Below are positions 9,358-18,493 of a stretch of 64,000 bases of DNA, one piece after another. The translations under genes were made by a program, and so were the position numbers. Origin of the DNA: Alphaproteobacteria bacterium (GTDB taxonomy: Bacteria > Pseudomonadota > Alphaproteobacteria > UBA6615); the NCBI GenBank assembly GCA_009694135.1, contig SHVS01000002.1, positions 1 through 64,000 of the forward strand, written 5' to 3'. Under the pieces are notes generated by a model. It was not told the DNA's origin and ran no database searches. It saw only the letters and a program-made list of their open reading frames with translations. Position 1 is the first letter of the stretch, and every line of letters starts with the position of its first letter.

Positions 9358-10335
9358 TCAGACGACCAGCACCACCTTGCCGATATGCGCGCGCGATTCG
9401 AGCATGGTATGCGCCCGCGCGGCGGCGGCGAGCGGAAAGGTGCGATCCACCACCACCTTCATTTTGCCGGCGGTGAACAGGGGCCAGACTTTGGCTCTGA
9501 CCGCGCGCGCCAGGGCGGCTTTTTCTGCGACGCTGCGCGGGCGCAAGGTCAAACCGCTGATGGTCAGATGCTTGGTCAAGACCGGCGAGAAATCGACCTC
9601 GGCGCGAGAACCGCGTTGGAAACCGATCAGCGCCAGACGGCCGCCCTTGGCGAGGCTGGCGAGATTGCGCGGGAAATAGTCGCCGCCGACCATATCCAGG
9701 ATCACTTCGACCCCGCGCCCACCGGTCACTTCGGCCACCACGGCGGAGAAATCCTCGCGCGTGTGATCGATCGCCCGGTCGGCCCCCAACTCCAGGCACG
9801 CCTTGCACTTCGCCTCAGAGCCAACCGTGACGATCACGCGCGACCCGTGCGCCTTGGCGAGCTGGATCGCCACCGTGCCGATACCCGACGCCCCGCCATG
9901 CACCAGAAGAGTCTCGCCGGCTTTCAGCTTGGCGCGTTCGAAAACATTGCTCCACACAGTGAAGGTGGTCTCCGGCGTGCCGGCGGCCGCGATGGCGCTC
10001 GTCTTGGGCGGAAACGGCAGACACAGCGGCGCGGAGGCGACGCAATACTCGGCATAGCCGCCACCGGTGACCAGCGCGCAAACCTGCGCTTTCAGGGCCG
10101 GAGACCTGACCCCCGTCCCGCGCGCAACCACTGTGCCGGCGATCTCCAGCCCGGGAATGTCGGATGCGCCCGGTGGCGGTGTATAACGGCCGCGCCGCTG
10201 CAAAAGGTCGGGGGCATTGACCCCGGCGGCCGCGACCTTGATCAAGACCTCGCCAGTCCCCGGCTGCGGTACTGGACGCTCGACCAGCCTCAGGACCGAA
10301 GGCGGCCCCGGCCGTTCGATTTCGATCGCCTGCAT
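9358..10335 (-). CDS. NAD(P)H quinone oxidoreductase (PIG3 type, zinc-free MDR)
   Basis: This 325-residue medium-chain dehydrogenase/reductase has the GroES-like N-terminal fold and a Rossmann motif in HGGASGIGTVAIQLAKA. It lacks the zinc-ligand cysteines of alcohol dehydrogenases, which places it in the quinone oxidoreductase (PIG3/TIGR02824-like) group. The ATG at 10335 gives the typical N terminus MQAIEIERPG; a GTG at 10353 would add six residues. The natural substrate is unknown. Confidence 0.85.
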   Translation of the reverse strand: MQAIEIERPGPPSVLRLVERPVPQPGTGEVLIKVAAAGVNAPDLLQRRGRYTPPPGASDIPGLEIAGTVVARGTGVRSPALKAQVCALVTGGGYAEYCVASAPLCLPFPPKTSAIAAAGTPETTFTVWSNVFERAKLKAGETLLVHGGASGIGTVAIQLAKAHGSRVIVTVGSEAKCKACLELGADRAIDHTREDFSAVVAEVTGGRGVEVILDMVGGDYFPRNLASLAKGGRLALIGFQRGSRAEVDFSPVLTKHLTISGLTLRPRSVAEKAALARAVRAKVWPLFTAGKMKVVVDRTFPLAAAARAHTMLESRAHIGKVVLVV

Positions 10336-10507
10336 CACTTTAGGCAACGCCACGGTACCCGACTCCCAAGCGGTTGTGTCCGCAAGACCCCTTCCCGCGC
10401 GTGCGTCAGCTTGTCAAACGCCCCGGATTGCACCGCCCGGCGCCATCATGTAGCCTCCGGCCCGGATCGCGGCCATTGAGCGCCGCTGGCAGAGTGAGGA
10501 CTTGAGC

Positions 10508-10705
10508 ATGGAACTGTTGCGCGTGACCCGGGATATGTACGGCCAAGCCGCCCTGCAGGGCGTTACCTGGGAGCTGATTCCGTGGTTTGCCGGCGCCTCG
10601 GTGGCGTTCATCGTCGGACATGCCTTGTTCGCCGCGCTGTGGATGCCGCGGATCAAGAACAAGGGCAAGAAGCCGAGTTCATTCGTCCCGGCCGCCGGCC
10701 GCTAG
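10508..10705 (+). CDS. Small single-span membrane protein, unknown
   Basis: This 65-residue protein has one hydrophobic segment (about residues 25-45, IPWFAGASVAFIVGHALFAALW) followed by a lysine-rich tail. GAGGA at 10496-10500 supports the ATG at 10508 over a TTG two codons upstream. I do not recognise the family. It is transcribed toward the sulfite dehydrogenase genes but is separated from them by a strong hairpin, so it is probably a stand-alone gene. Confidence 0.6.
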   Translation: MELLRVTRDMYGQAALQGVTWELIPWFAGASVAFIVGHALFAALWMPRIKNKGKKPSSFVPAAGR

Positions 10706-10731
10706 GCTCTTTCACAGCGATTCGATACCAA

Positions 10732-10757
10732 AAGGGCCGCGTAACGCGGCCCTTAGT
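10732..10757 (+). terminator. Strong hairpin after the small membrane protein gene
   Basis: A perfect 10-base-pair stem (10732-10741 with 10745-10754) closes on a TAA triloop. The trailing sequence is only moderately T-rich. It lies 27 bases after the stop of the 65-residue gene and about 80 bases before the sulfite dehydrogenase gene. Confidence 0.65.
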
Positions 10758-10832
10758 GTTTGTGGACCGCCGACCTCTCTGGCAGAGTTTCCGCGCAAGG
10801 ATGAAATAACGCCGTGCGTGGGAGGACAGATC

Positions 10833-12185
10833 ATGACCAAGAAGAAAATCGAACGCCACATCGAGGAACTTTACGCCGACGATCCAGAACGCGCTGACGC
10901 GGTCGTCTTCGGCCGGCGCGGATTTTTGCGCGGCGCCGGAGTTGTCGCTCTCGGCGCCGCCGTTGGCGCCTCAATCCCCTTCGCCCGCAACATGCCGAGC
11001 GGGCTGATCCCCGCCGCCTTGGCGCAGGGCGCGCCGGCTACGCCGCCGGCCGCTCCGGCGGCCGCACCTGCTGCGCCGGTCGGTCCGAAGTTCCTGGAGT
11101 TTCCAGGCAAGGATAAGCTGGTCGTTCTCGGCGACCGGCCGCTGGTCGCCGAAACGCCCGAGGCGTTGCTCGACGACGACACGACGCCGACGAACCGCTT
11201 CTTCATCCGTAATAACGGGCTTATTCCAGACGCCCCGGCCAGCTCCGGCGGCTGGAAAGTGACTGTCGACGGCGAAGTAAACACCAAGCTCGAATTGACG
11301 CTCGACGAGATCAAGGCCCGCTTCCCGGTGCAGAACCTGACCATGGTCCTGGAATGCGGCGGCAATGGTCGCTCGCAATATGTTCCGGCGGCGCGCGGCA
11401 ATCAGTGGACCAATGGCGGCGCCGGCTGCGCCAAATGGACCGGTGTGCGGCTCAAGGATTTGCTGCAAGCGGCCGGTCCCAAGTCGACGGCGATCTATAC
11501 CGGCCATTACGGCGCGGACCCGCATCTGTCGACCCCGGGCGCGGTCACGCTGTCGCGCGGCGTGCCGATGGCCAAGGCGATGGAAGACCACTCGCTTGTG
11601 GTCTGGGCGATGAACGACCAGCCCCTCTCCTCCGTGCATGGCGCTCCGGTGCGCTTAGTGATTCCGGGTTGGCCCGGTTCGGTCTCGGCCAAGTGGCTCA
11701 ACCGCATCTGGGTCCGCGAGAAGGAACACGACGGCGCCGGAATGGCCGAGACCTCGTATCGGGTGCCGATCGCGCCCATGGTTCCCGGCGCGGCGCCAAA
11801 CTTCGCCAACTTCAAGATCATGGAATCTATGCCGGTGCGCTCGATCACCACAAACCCGGCCAATGGCGGCAAGCTGCCAGCAGGCACGCGCGAAATAACC
11901 GTTCGTGGCAAGGCCTGGGCAGGTGACTTGACAGTGCGTCAGGTGGATGTTTCGGTCGATTATGGCGCTACCTGGACCAAGGCCGATCTGCAACCGGTCC
12001 GCAATCGTTACGACTGGCACCGCTGGACGGCGAAGCTGCGCACGCCGCTCGACGGCTACTACGAGATCTGGTCGCGCGCGACCGATAGCAACGGGACCAT
12101 GCAGCCGCATGTGGCGGCCAACTGGAATCCGCAAGGATACGGCGGCAACGCCCTGCACCGGGTCGCGGTGCTGATCGGAACTTGA
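10833..12185 (+). CDS. Sulfite dehydrogenase, molybdopterin subunit (SorA/SoxC-like)
   Basis: The 450-residue periplasmic sulfite oxidase-family enzyme oxidises sulfite to sulfate. It has a twin-arginine signal (R28-R29 in GRRGFLRG, then a hydrophobic stretch and a cut near ALAQG). An Ala/Pro linker precedes the Moco-binding domain, in which C175 (VLECGGNGR) is the expected molybdenum ligand. A C-terminal Mo-co dimerisation domain follows. GGAGGA at 10821-10826 supports the ATG at 10833. The next gene, a monohaem cytochrome, overlaps its stop, as in sorAB. Whether it is SorA or SoxC cannot be settled without a tree. Confidence 0.88.
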   Translation: MTKKKIERHIEELYADDPERADAVVFGRRGFLRGAGVVALGAAVGASIPFARNMPSGLIPAALAQGAPATPPAAPAAAPAAPVGPKFLEFPGKDKLVVLGDRPLVAETPEALLDDDTTPTNRFFIRNNGLIPDAPASSGGWKVTVDGEVNTKLELTLDEIKARFPVQNLTMVLECGGNGRSQYVPAARGNQWTNGGAGCAKWTGVRLKDLLQAAGPKSTAIYTGHYGADPHLSTPGAVTLSRGVPMAKAMEDHSLVVWAMNDQPLSSVHGAPVRLVIPGWPGSVSAKWLNRIWVREKEHDGAGMAETSYRVPIAPMVPGAAPNFANFKIMESMPVRSITTNPANGGKLPAGTREITVRGKAWAGDLTVRQVDVSVDYGATWTKADLQPVRNRYDWHRWTAKLRTPLDGYYEIWSRATDSNGTMQPHVAANWNPQGYGGNALHRVAVLIGT

Positions 12186-12529
12186 CGAGGCGAAAGGGGG
12201 CGGCGCTGCTCGCGGCGTCGCTCCTATCCTTCGGCGCGGCAATCGCACAGGCGCAGACTCCTCTGGCGGAAACGCCGGAGGATTTTCCGCCCGGACCGGG
12301 CCGCGAGGAAACCTTCTATATTTGCACCGCCTGCCATTCGATCGCGCTGGTGAAAGCGCAGTCGCTGAGCCGCGACGCCTGGGCGGACACGATCTCGCTG
12401 ATGCAGCGGCGGCATGGTCTCACCCCGCTCGACCCAGCCCTCGGCGCTCAGGTACTCGACTATCTTTCGACGGCCTTTCCGCAGCGCACCGCGCCGCGCG
12501 GATTCACCAATCCGTTCCTGACGCCATAA
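12182..12529 (+). CDS. Monohaem cytochrome c subunit of sulfite dehydrogenase (SorB-like)
   Basis: This 115-residue exported protein has a basic start and hydrophobic signal (cut near AQAQT) and one haem-c motif, CTACH, at residues 48-52. It starts with TTG at 12182, overlapping the sulfite dehydrogenase stop by 4 bases (TTGA). No ATG is available upstream without running far into the previous gene. The arrangement indicates an electron-accepting partner of the upstream molybdoenzyme. The cytochrome is degenerate outside the haem motif, so family naming rests on context. Confidence 0.82.
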   Translation: MTRRKGAALLAASLLSFGAAIAQAQTPLAETPEDFPPGPGREETFYICTACHSIALVKAQSLSRDAWADTISLMQRRHGLTPLDPALGAQVLDYLSTAFPQRTAPRGFTNPFLTP

Positions 12530-12530
12530 T

Positions 12531-13307
12531 TCAGCCCGCCCACAAATCCGGCGCCAGTTCGACTTCGCGCCGCACCGCGCGTCCATAACATTTGATCCGG
12601 CGCAGACCCATTCTTAGCTGCGCCATGATGCGGCTCAGGCGATACCCAAGCTGCCTCGTTCCGCCGGCGCCCGCGCGTGTGACCGGCGCATGTGTCGATC
12701 CCTCGCCTAACGGGGGATTGCGGCCATAGCGGCCGGCTTGGTCGAGTTGGATCGCCAATGCCGGATCAGCCTGGAAACTCGCCAACTCATAAGCGGCGCA
12801 GATGATTGCATCGGCGAGTCCGGGGGCGCGCGCGCTGCGCGCCAAGAGCTTCTGCGCGCCACGCGGAAACAGCACATAGGCAGCCGCACCGGTGCGATCC
12901 TGATACAGCCGCCGCAGCGGAAGTCGCGGGTCCGGAGCAGCCGCAATCAGCTTCTTGCGCCCACGCGTTTCGAGCGTCACGTGGTCGATCCCGTCCATGC
13001 GCGCGACCGCAGCCAGGAAATCCGGCGCACGGACCGAGAGCCAAGCGTCGTCTTCGAGGATGAGCGCCGGCGCGCCCAAGGCCGCCACCTCCGCCCAGGC
13101 GTGGCAATGCGTCGCCAGGATCGATTTCTCGACGTCGCTCAGGGGCCGCTCCCACCCCGTCCAGTAAGGATCGTCGCGCGCCAGCGTCAGGGATTCCGGC
13201 GTCACGGCTTCGATGCGGCGAAAGCTCAGTCCCAGAGCGGCCAACTGCCGCTGCTGAAACGCCAAGCGTGCCGTATCCCGCGCGCGGTTGAGCAACAGGA
13301 CCTGCAC
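12531..13307 (-). CDS. Glycosyltransferase family 25 (LPS-type)
   Basis: This 258-residue protein has the GT25 hallmarks: an N-terminal segment with the KS-like acceptor region, and the acidic metal/nucleotide-sugar motif ALILEDDA near residue 85. Bacterial GT25 enzymes mostly add galactose or glucose to lipooligosaccharide. The C terminus is basic and could be membrane-associated. It is the last gene of the minus-strand polysaccharide operon, 3 bases after the GT4 stop, and is convergent with the cytochrome gene one base away. The donor and acceptor are not predictable. Confidence 0.8.
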   Translation of the reverse strand: MQVLLLNRARDTARLAFQQRQLAALGLSFRRIEAVTPESLTLARDDPYWTGWERPLSDVEKSILATHCHAWAEVAALGAPALILEDDAWLSVRAPDFLAAVARMDGIDHVTLETRGRKKLIAAAPDPRLPLRRLYQDRTGAAAYVLFPRGAQKLLARSARAPGLADAIICAAYELASFQADPALAIQLDQAGRYGRNPPLGEGSTHAPVTRAGAGGTRQLGYRLSRIMAQLRMGLRRIKCYGRAVRREVELAPDLWAG

Positions 13308-13310
13308 GAC

Positions 13311-14357
13311 CTACGCCCCGGACTCGTCGATGCGCCCGGCGAAGAGCGCGAGATACTGCTCGACGATGCGCTCCTTGCTGAACAGCCGCTGCAACTGCGC
13401 CGCACCGCCGGCAACCAAGCCCCGCGCGAGCGCGCGATCGGCGCGAATACGCGCGATGCCGGCGACAACCGCATCGAGATCGTCGATATCGGCGAGCAGC
13501 CCGTTCTCGCCGTCAATCATGTACCAGCTTGGCCCTTCGCTGCGCGTCGCCACGACCGGAACTCCCGCCGCCCAGGCCTCAAGGATCACATTGCCGAGCG
13601 GCTCATGGCGCGACGGCATGACCAGAACATCGGAAGCGGCGATGGTGTGGATCGGCTCCTCGACCCAGCCAATAAACCGGGTGCGGGAGCGGATGCCCTC
13701 GGCCTCCGCCAGTTGTTCAAGCGCCGCGCGCTCGCGGCCGTCGCCGATCAGCCACAGGTAAGCGCCGGGAATGCGCGCCGCGGCGCGGATCAGCAGATCG
13801 AAGCCCTTCCGGTTCACGAAGCGCCCGGCATTCGAAATGACGAAGGCGTCGATCGGCGTATCCAGGCTTTGCCGCGCAATCGGGCGAGGCTGCACCTCGC
13901 GCGGGAAGTTGGAGATCGTGCGCACCGGGCGGCTCCAACCCAGGTCGCGACAATGCTGGGCGATCCCAGGCACATTGCCGACCAGCAGGTCGCAGCGGGC
14001 GAAGTGATCGAGATGACGCGGAAAGTCGCCGAGCCGCGTCAGTTTCACCGCTCCGGGATAATCCGGGATCAACCGCGCCGCGCGCGGCATCCAGGCCATG
14101 ATCGCATTCGGTCGCCACTCGCGCGCCAAGCGCCGTATGCGCCATTCGAGCAGGGGCGAAAACAGCGACAGGCGGCGATAGTGATGCTCGATGATCGGGC
14201 CAAGCGGCGCGATATCCGGACGCCAGCTGCGCACCGGGCGAATCACGAAGCGTTGCTCGACGCCGCGTTCGCCAAGAGCTTTCGCCAGATTGACAAAGAA
14301 GCGTTCCGCGCCGCCATCCGTGCCGAAGTGAAAATGCAGCACCTTGGGCGCGGTCAT
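13311..14357 (-). CDS. Glycosyltransferase family 4
   Basis: The 348-residue retaining GT-B enzyme opens with VLHFHFGTDGGAERF, the glycine-rich acceptor-side loop. It ends with the donor-site region around VMPSRHEPLGNVILEAWA (E-x7-E). The start at 14357 overlaps the upstream GT25 stop by 4 bases, which is better than an in-frame ATG farther upstream. It probably extends the LPS core or a related glycan within this operon. The sugar specificity is unknown. Confidence 0.83.
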   Translation of the reverse strand: MTAPKVLHFHFGTDGGAERFFVNLAKALGERGVEQRFVIRPVRSWRPDIAPLGPIIEHHYRRLSLFSPLLEWRIRRLAREWRPNAIMAWMPRAARLIPDYPGAVKLTRLGDFPRHLDHFARCDLLVGNVPGIAQHCRDLGWSRPVRTISNFPREVQPRPIARQSLDTPIDAFVISNAGRFVNRKGFDLLIRAAARIPGAYLWLIGDGRERAALEQLAEAEGIRSRTRFIGWVEEPIHTIAASDVLVMPSRHEPLGNVILEAWAAGVPVVATRSEGPSWYMIDGENGLLADIDDLDAVVAGIARIRADRALARGLVAGGAAQLQRLFSKERIVEQYLALFAGRIDESGA

Positions 14358-15100
14358 GGCCGATCCCGCAGCCGGTGCCAATGCAGCGCTGCATTGTAGC
14401 GTAGTTGATAGCTGAGGCTGCGCAAAACCTGCGTGGGCCCACGACGTGCTGCGGCGCGCCGGTCGGTACCGATGGTGGCGGTGGCCGCCTGCTGATCGCC
14501 CACTTTGACCGGCGAAGGCAGGACAAGCGCCACTTTGAGGCCAGTTTCCCAGAAGAACTTCTGATCCTCGTCGACCGGCCGAAAGAACGGGATCGCGCGC
14601 GCGGTCAAATGTTGCGCCGCCCCGCGCGTAATGCCGTAGCCGATCAGGCAGGTCGGGACGCGATAGGGCACGACGACTTCGTGCTTCGGCCCGAGCGCGT
14701 GGCGCGCCAGAGTTCGCGGCGCTTGATCGAAGGAAAACAGCTTCACCATGTCCCAGCCCGAGGGATCGGCCGACAGAGCGCCGAGTACGCCGGCCAGATC
14801 GTCGGAGGCAAGGAAATCATCCTCGAAGATGAATCCGCCGGCGCTGTCCCCGGTCGCAATCCGCCGCCAGGCCACGATATGGCTTAAATAGCAGCCGATC
14901 TCGGCGCGCACGAGCGCAGCCTTGGCCCGCCTTTGATTGGCCCCCGCGTCATAGACGCGCGCGATCTCGTCGTCCGGCAGCGCCCAACCATGCACCGCAT
15001 CGAGGCGGTCGAAGGGGATTCCCTGCTCGCCCAGCTGGCGCGCGCTGTTCGCCCAGCGGGCGGTATTGGCCGCAAGGTTGATGACGACCGACGGCCACAT
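14354..15100 (-). CDS. Glycosyltransferase family 25 (second copy)
   Basis: This 248-residue protein begins MWPSVVINLAANTARW and carries FIFEDDF as the GT25 acidic motif near residue 95. It is clearly divergent from the GT25 encoded at 12531-13307, so the pair are likely to add different residues. The ATG at 15100 directly follows the FkbM stop (TGACATG arrangement), and an upstream in-frame start would overlap that gene heavily. It is translationally linked to the downstream GT4. Confidence 0.8.
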   Translation of the reverse strand: MWPSVVINLAANTARWANSARQLGEQGIPFDRLDAVHGWALPDDEIARVYDAGANQRRAKAALVRAEIGCYLSHIVAWRRIATGDSAGGFIFEDDFLASDDLAGVLGALSADPSGWDMVKLFSFDQAPRTLARHALGPKHEVVVPYRVPTCLIGYGITRGAAQHLTARAIPFFRPVDEDQKFFWETGLKVALVLPSPVKVGDQQAATATIGTDRRAAARRGPTQVLRSLSYQLRYNAALHWHRLRDRP

Positions 15101-15101
15101 G

Positions 15102-15791
15102 TCAACGCGTAAAAAGAAAGGTCTTATGCTTCGTCTCGCGATGCACAAAACCCTGCCCGACCAAATTTTGCACGACGGCGTCGATTTTTTCTGCCCCTAC
15201 GATATGCGGATGCAATTCCGCGATGATCGTCCGCACGCCGGACAAATCGGCGGCCGGCAGCACCTCGATCTCGCCGCCCTCGACATCGATGATCACGACG
15301 CCCGGCCGATGGCGGGCGATGAGTTCATTGACCGCGACGCTCGGCACGGTGACTTGCTGCCCATTGAGCTTACGGTCATAGGCGCTGGAGGAAACAACCT
15401 TGCTATCCTTGTAAAAAACAAGATCGCGCCCATCGGCGGTCACCGCCTTGATTAAAAGATTCGGGGTCCAGCCATTGAGTGCATAATTGGCGCGCACGGT
15501 CGCTTCCAGATCCGGGTTTGCCTCGCATGACAAGACATTCCCTTCGCCGCATTGACGGGTCGCGACTAGGCTCACCAACCCGATCCCGGCGCCGATTTCG
15601 AGCGTGCGATCGCCGGCTTTGAGAACCCTCTCAACCAGTTCGCATTCAAAGCTCTCATAGGTTCCCTTGAAGAGTGCGGTGCGCACTGAACGCGGCACAT
15701 CACTGATGGCCGTGCGGATGCGAACGCCATGAATGGCGAGCGTTTGAAGGTTACGCAAACGCCGCCAATAAACTTTCAGGTTTCCCAGCAT
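15102..15791 (-). CDS. FkbM family methyltransferase
   Basis: The 229-residue S-adenosylmethionine-dependent methyltransferase contains the Rossmann motif TLEIGAGIGLVSL. The FkbM-type acidic segment VVIIDVEGGEIEVL lies about 70 residues later. FkbM enzymes O-methylate sugars or polyketides; in a glycan operon, O-methylation of a core sugar is the likely role. It sits between the exporter and the GT25/GT4 pair. Confidence 0.82.
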   Translation of the reverse strand: MLGNLKVYWRRLRNLQTLAIHGVRIRTAISDVPRSVRTALFKGTYESFECELVERVLKAGDRTLEIGAGIGLVSLVATRQCGEGNVLSCEANPDLEATVRANYALNGWTPNLLIKAVTADGRDLVFYKDSKVVSSSAYDRKLNGQQVTVPSVAVNELIARHRPGVVIIDVEGGEIEVLPAADLSGVRTIIAELHPHIVGAEKIDAVVQNLVGQGFVHRETKHKTFLFTR

Positions 15792-15861
15792 TACGCCCCA
15801 GCTAGCTCAGCGCCGAAACGGCTTCAATGGTGTCGCAGCGCATGATCCACAACCATCGATT

Positions 15862-17670
15862 TCAGGCGCGGGTTCGCGCCACGGGGCCTAATTCAGCCGG
15901 CTCATCGGAGGCGTAATCACGAAATTGCAAGCGGGCCAGCCGGGCATAGGTTCCATTCTTCGCCTTCAGCTGCTCATGCGTGCCGGACTCGACCACCTGC
16001 CCATGGTCGATGACATAAATCCAGTCGGCGGCGACCACCGTGGACAGGCGGTGCGCGATCACCAGCGTGGTGCGGCTGCGGCGCAAGCGATCGAGCGCTT
16101 CCTGCACCTGCTGCTCGGATTCCGTATCGAGCGCGCTGGTCGCCTCGTCGAGTAGCAAAATCGGCGCATTTTTCAGAATGGCGCGGGCGATCGCGAGCCG
16201 CTGCTGCTGCCCGCCCGAGAGCCGCACCCCCCGTTCGCCAATCATGGTATCGTAGCCTTGCGGTAGCGCCTCGATGAACTCATGGGCAGCGGCGGCGATA
16301 GCGGCGGAGCGAATCTCTGCTTCACTGGCGTCGAGCCGTCCGAAGGCAATGTTCGCGCGTACGCTATCATCGAACAGCATCGAGTCTTGGCTGACGAGCG
16401 AGATGACGGACCGCAAACTGTCGAGCGTCACCTCGGAAACATCCTGCCCATCGATCAGCACGCGCCCGCTTTGTGGCTCGAAGAAACGCGGAATCAAATT
16501 GAGCGCCGTGGTCTTGCCCGCGCCGCTGGCCCCAACCAGCGCCACCGTCTTGCCCGCTGGGATCATCAGTTCGAGCCCCTGGAGCGCGCCGGCGCCGCCT
16601 TCATACGTGAAGCGCACCTGTTCGAACCTGATCTCGCCGGCGGAAATGGCCAGCGGACGCGCGCCTGGACGGTCGACAAGTTTCGGCGCCACGTCGAGCA
16701 AGGCAAACATGCGCTCCACCGCCACCAAGCCGTCCTGCAACTGCCCCTGCAGCGACCCCAGGTTGCGCAGCGGCTGAAAGGCCATGAAAAACGCGGCGAG
16801 AAATCCCGTTATGCGCCCGAGCGATTCGCCTTCGGGCATCGCCACCAGCGCGCCGTAGATCAATACGGTCGCGATGGCGAGTCCGATGATCGCTGCGGTG
16901 AATGCCGGAAGCAAGGCGCTGCGTTTGACTTGGCTGCGAAGCAGATTTTCGATGCGCGCGATGGAGACGCCGGCGCGCGCTGCCATATGCGCCTCTAGGC
17001 GAAAGGCCTTGATGAGCCGCATGCCGTTGAACACCTCGCCAAGCAGCACCGCAAGCGTGCCCATCTCCTCGGCCGACGCGCGCGCCAACTTCTTGAAGCG
17101 GCGGCCGGCTGCTAGGATCGGCCAAAGACACGCCGGAAAGAAAATGAAGACCGCGAGCGACATGCGCCAGTCGAGATAGACCATCGCCCCGGCGAGGATG
17201 AGCGCCGTCCAAACCTCGCGCAGTAGCGCGGTCTGCATCCGCACCAGCGCTTTATGGAGCATCCGCGCGTCGACAATGAACCGCGAAACCAGACGGCCCG
17301 ACGCCGTTGCCTGGAAGAGGGCCAAGTCACTGCGCAACAAATGCGCGAGCATGGTGGTCTGCATATCCCTGACCACCCGCTGGCTGATCGCCTGCATCAG
17401 CACCGTCTGGCCATAGCCGGCCGCGCCTTTGACGGCCGAAAGCACGAAGATGGCGATGGCAAGAAGCCAGACCGTGCTAATATCGCGCTGCGCGACCTCA
17501 TTGACGGCGCGCTCCATCAAAAGCGGAATTGACCCGGCCGCCGCCGCCGCGAGAAGCATGAAGGCGCCGATTTGCAGCAGCTTGGGCCGGCGCGGCCTGA
17601 TCCAGCCGCGCCACAGCCGGCGCGCGTTGGTCAAATCAAGACGTTGTTCGCGCCGCCGTTGTTCGCTCAA
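15862..17670 (-). CDS. MsbA-type lipid/LPS ABC exporter (half transporter)
   Basis: The 602-residue fused permease-ATPase has six predicted membrane segments in residues 30-320 and a C-terminal ATPase. Walker A GASGAGKT is near residues 378-385, the LSGGQ signature is near 483, and Walker B with DEATSALD is near 503. The family flips lipid-linked saccharides, including lipid A-core, across the inner membrane. Its place in the middle of a glycosyltransferase operon suggests LPS core export. A second msbA may exist elsewhere, so I do not assign the symbol. Confidence 0.87.
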   Translation of the reverse strand: MSEQRRREQRLDLTNARRLWRGWIRPRRPKLLQIGAFMLLAAAAAGSIPLLMERAVNEVAQRDISTVWLLAIAIFVLSAVKGAAGYGQTVLMQAISQRVVRDMQTTMLAHLLRSDLALFQATASGRLVSRFIVDARMLHKALVRMQTALLREVWTALILAGAMVYLDWRMSLAVFIFFPACLWPILAAGRRFKKLARASAEEMGTLAVLLGEVFNGMRLIKAFRLEAHMAARAGVSIARIENLLRSQVKRSALLPAFTAAIIGLAIATVLIYGALVAMPEGESLGRITGFLAAFFMAFQPLRNLGSLQGQLQDGLVAVERMFALLDVAPKLVDRPGARPLAISAGEIRFEQVRFTYEGGAGALQGLELMIPAGKTVALVGASGAGKTTALNLIPRFFEPQSGRVLIDGQDVSEVTLDSLRSVISLVSQDSMLFDDSVRANIAFGRLDASEAEIRSAAIAAAAHEFIEALPQGYDTMIGERGVRLSGGQQQRLAIARAILKNAPILLLDEATSALDTESEQQVQEALDRLRRSRTTLVIAHRLSTVVAADWIYVIDHGQVVESGTHEQLKAKNGTYARLARLQFRDYASDEPAELGPVARTRA

Positions 17671-17758
17671 TTCAATACGTCCAAGTCTTGGAGATGGTGC
17701 GGATGCATAACATGCGCGCGCGGCGTACGGCCAGCTTCACCCGTCTGCGGGAAGCAGC

Positions 17759-18475
17759 TCACTGTGCGCGCTTGGTTGCCGAAATGAACCAGGCGGGCGA
17801 CACCGCGCAGATGCGCTCTCCCCTCGAACCATCGTATGTGCGTTTCCCATGAAAACTCGTCGCGGCGTACGCGAGGTCCTTCATCAAGGCGATGAAAACT
17901 TCCCAGCCCGCCGGCAGCAATCCGTGGTGGCCGCAGATCATCCGCGCGGTAGTGTAGCGCCCCCAAATAAGGGGCGTGATCTCGGTCCTGGCAAAGCCGA
18001 CGCGCCGCAGGGTCTCCGCCCACCAGCTTGGGGTGCCACGAAAGTAATCATCGGGATGCGCGTGGATACGGAAGATGAATGGCACGCTGATATGCGCCGT
18101 GGCGCCCGGCTTCAGCACACGGTGGATCTCGTCGAGCAAGAGGCGCGCGTCATAAACGTGTTCGAGCGTGTTGAAGCTGACCGCGCCATCGAAGGACTGG
18201 TCTTGCACCGGCAGCGGATCGCCCGGCCGGATCAGATAGGTGGGCTCGATCTTCGGGTCGATATTCACCGACTCCAGGTCTAAGCCCGCAGGCAGGCGCC
18301 GCAGGTAGTGCGCCTTGCGACCACCACCAATATCCAGAATCCGGCCCGCCAGCCGCTTGGTCGCCAGCGCCTCGAACTCCAGCTTGCGCAGGACTGAATC
18401 GCCGGGCGCGTCACGATAGAGCGACCGCAGCCGAGCCAGCGATGGCAAAGGCGGCGGCGTGTATTGATACTCCAT
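17759..18475 (-). CDS. Class I SAM-dependent methyltransferase
   Basis: This 238-residue protein has a type-11 methyltransferase core. The motif I region is ILDIGGGRKAHYL near residue 45, the post-I acidic residue is in SVNIDPK, and FDGAVSFNTLEHVYD forms motif II with the HRVLKPGA loop. The glycan operon context suggests sugar or lipid methylation, but the substrate is unknown. It is separated from the exporter gene by 88 bases with no evident terminator. Confidence 0.8.
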   Translation of the reverse strand: MEYQYTPPPLPSLARLRSLYRDAPGDSVLRKLEFEALATKRLAGRILDIGGGRKAHYLRRLPAGLDLESVNIDPKIEPTYLIRPGDPLPVQDQSFDGAVSFNTLEHVYDARLLLDEIHRVLKPGATAHISVPFIFRIHAHPDDYFRGTPSWWAETLRRVGFARTEITPLIWGRYTTARMICGHHGLLPAGWEVFIALMKDLAYAATSFHGKRTYDGSRGERICAVSPAWFISATKRAQ

Positions 18476-18493
18476 CGGCGATCGGTCCCGGCG

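Noticed and set aside
12738..14399. Plus-strand open frame of about 550 codons across the glycosyltransferase genes
   Set aside because: Low-complexity composition and no family motifs; the minus strand holds two recognisable glycosyltransferases.
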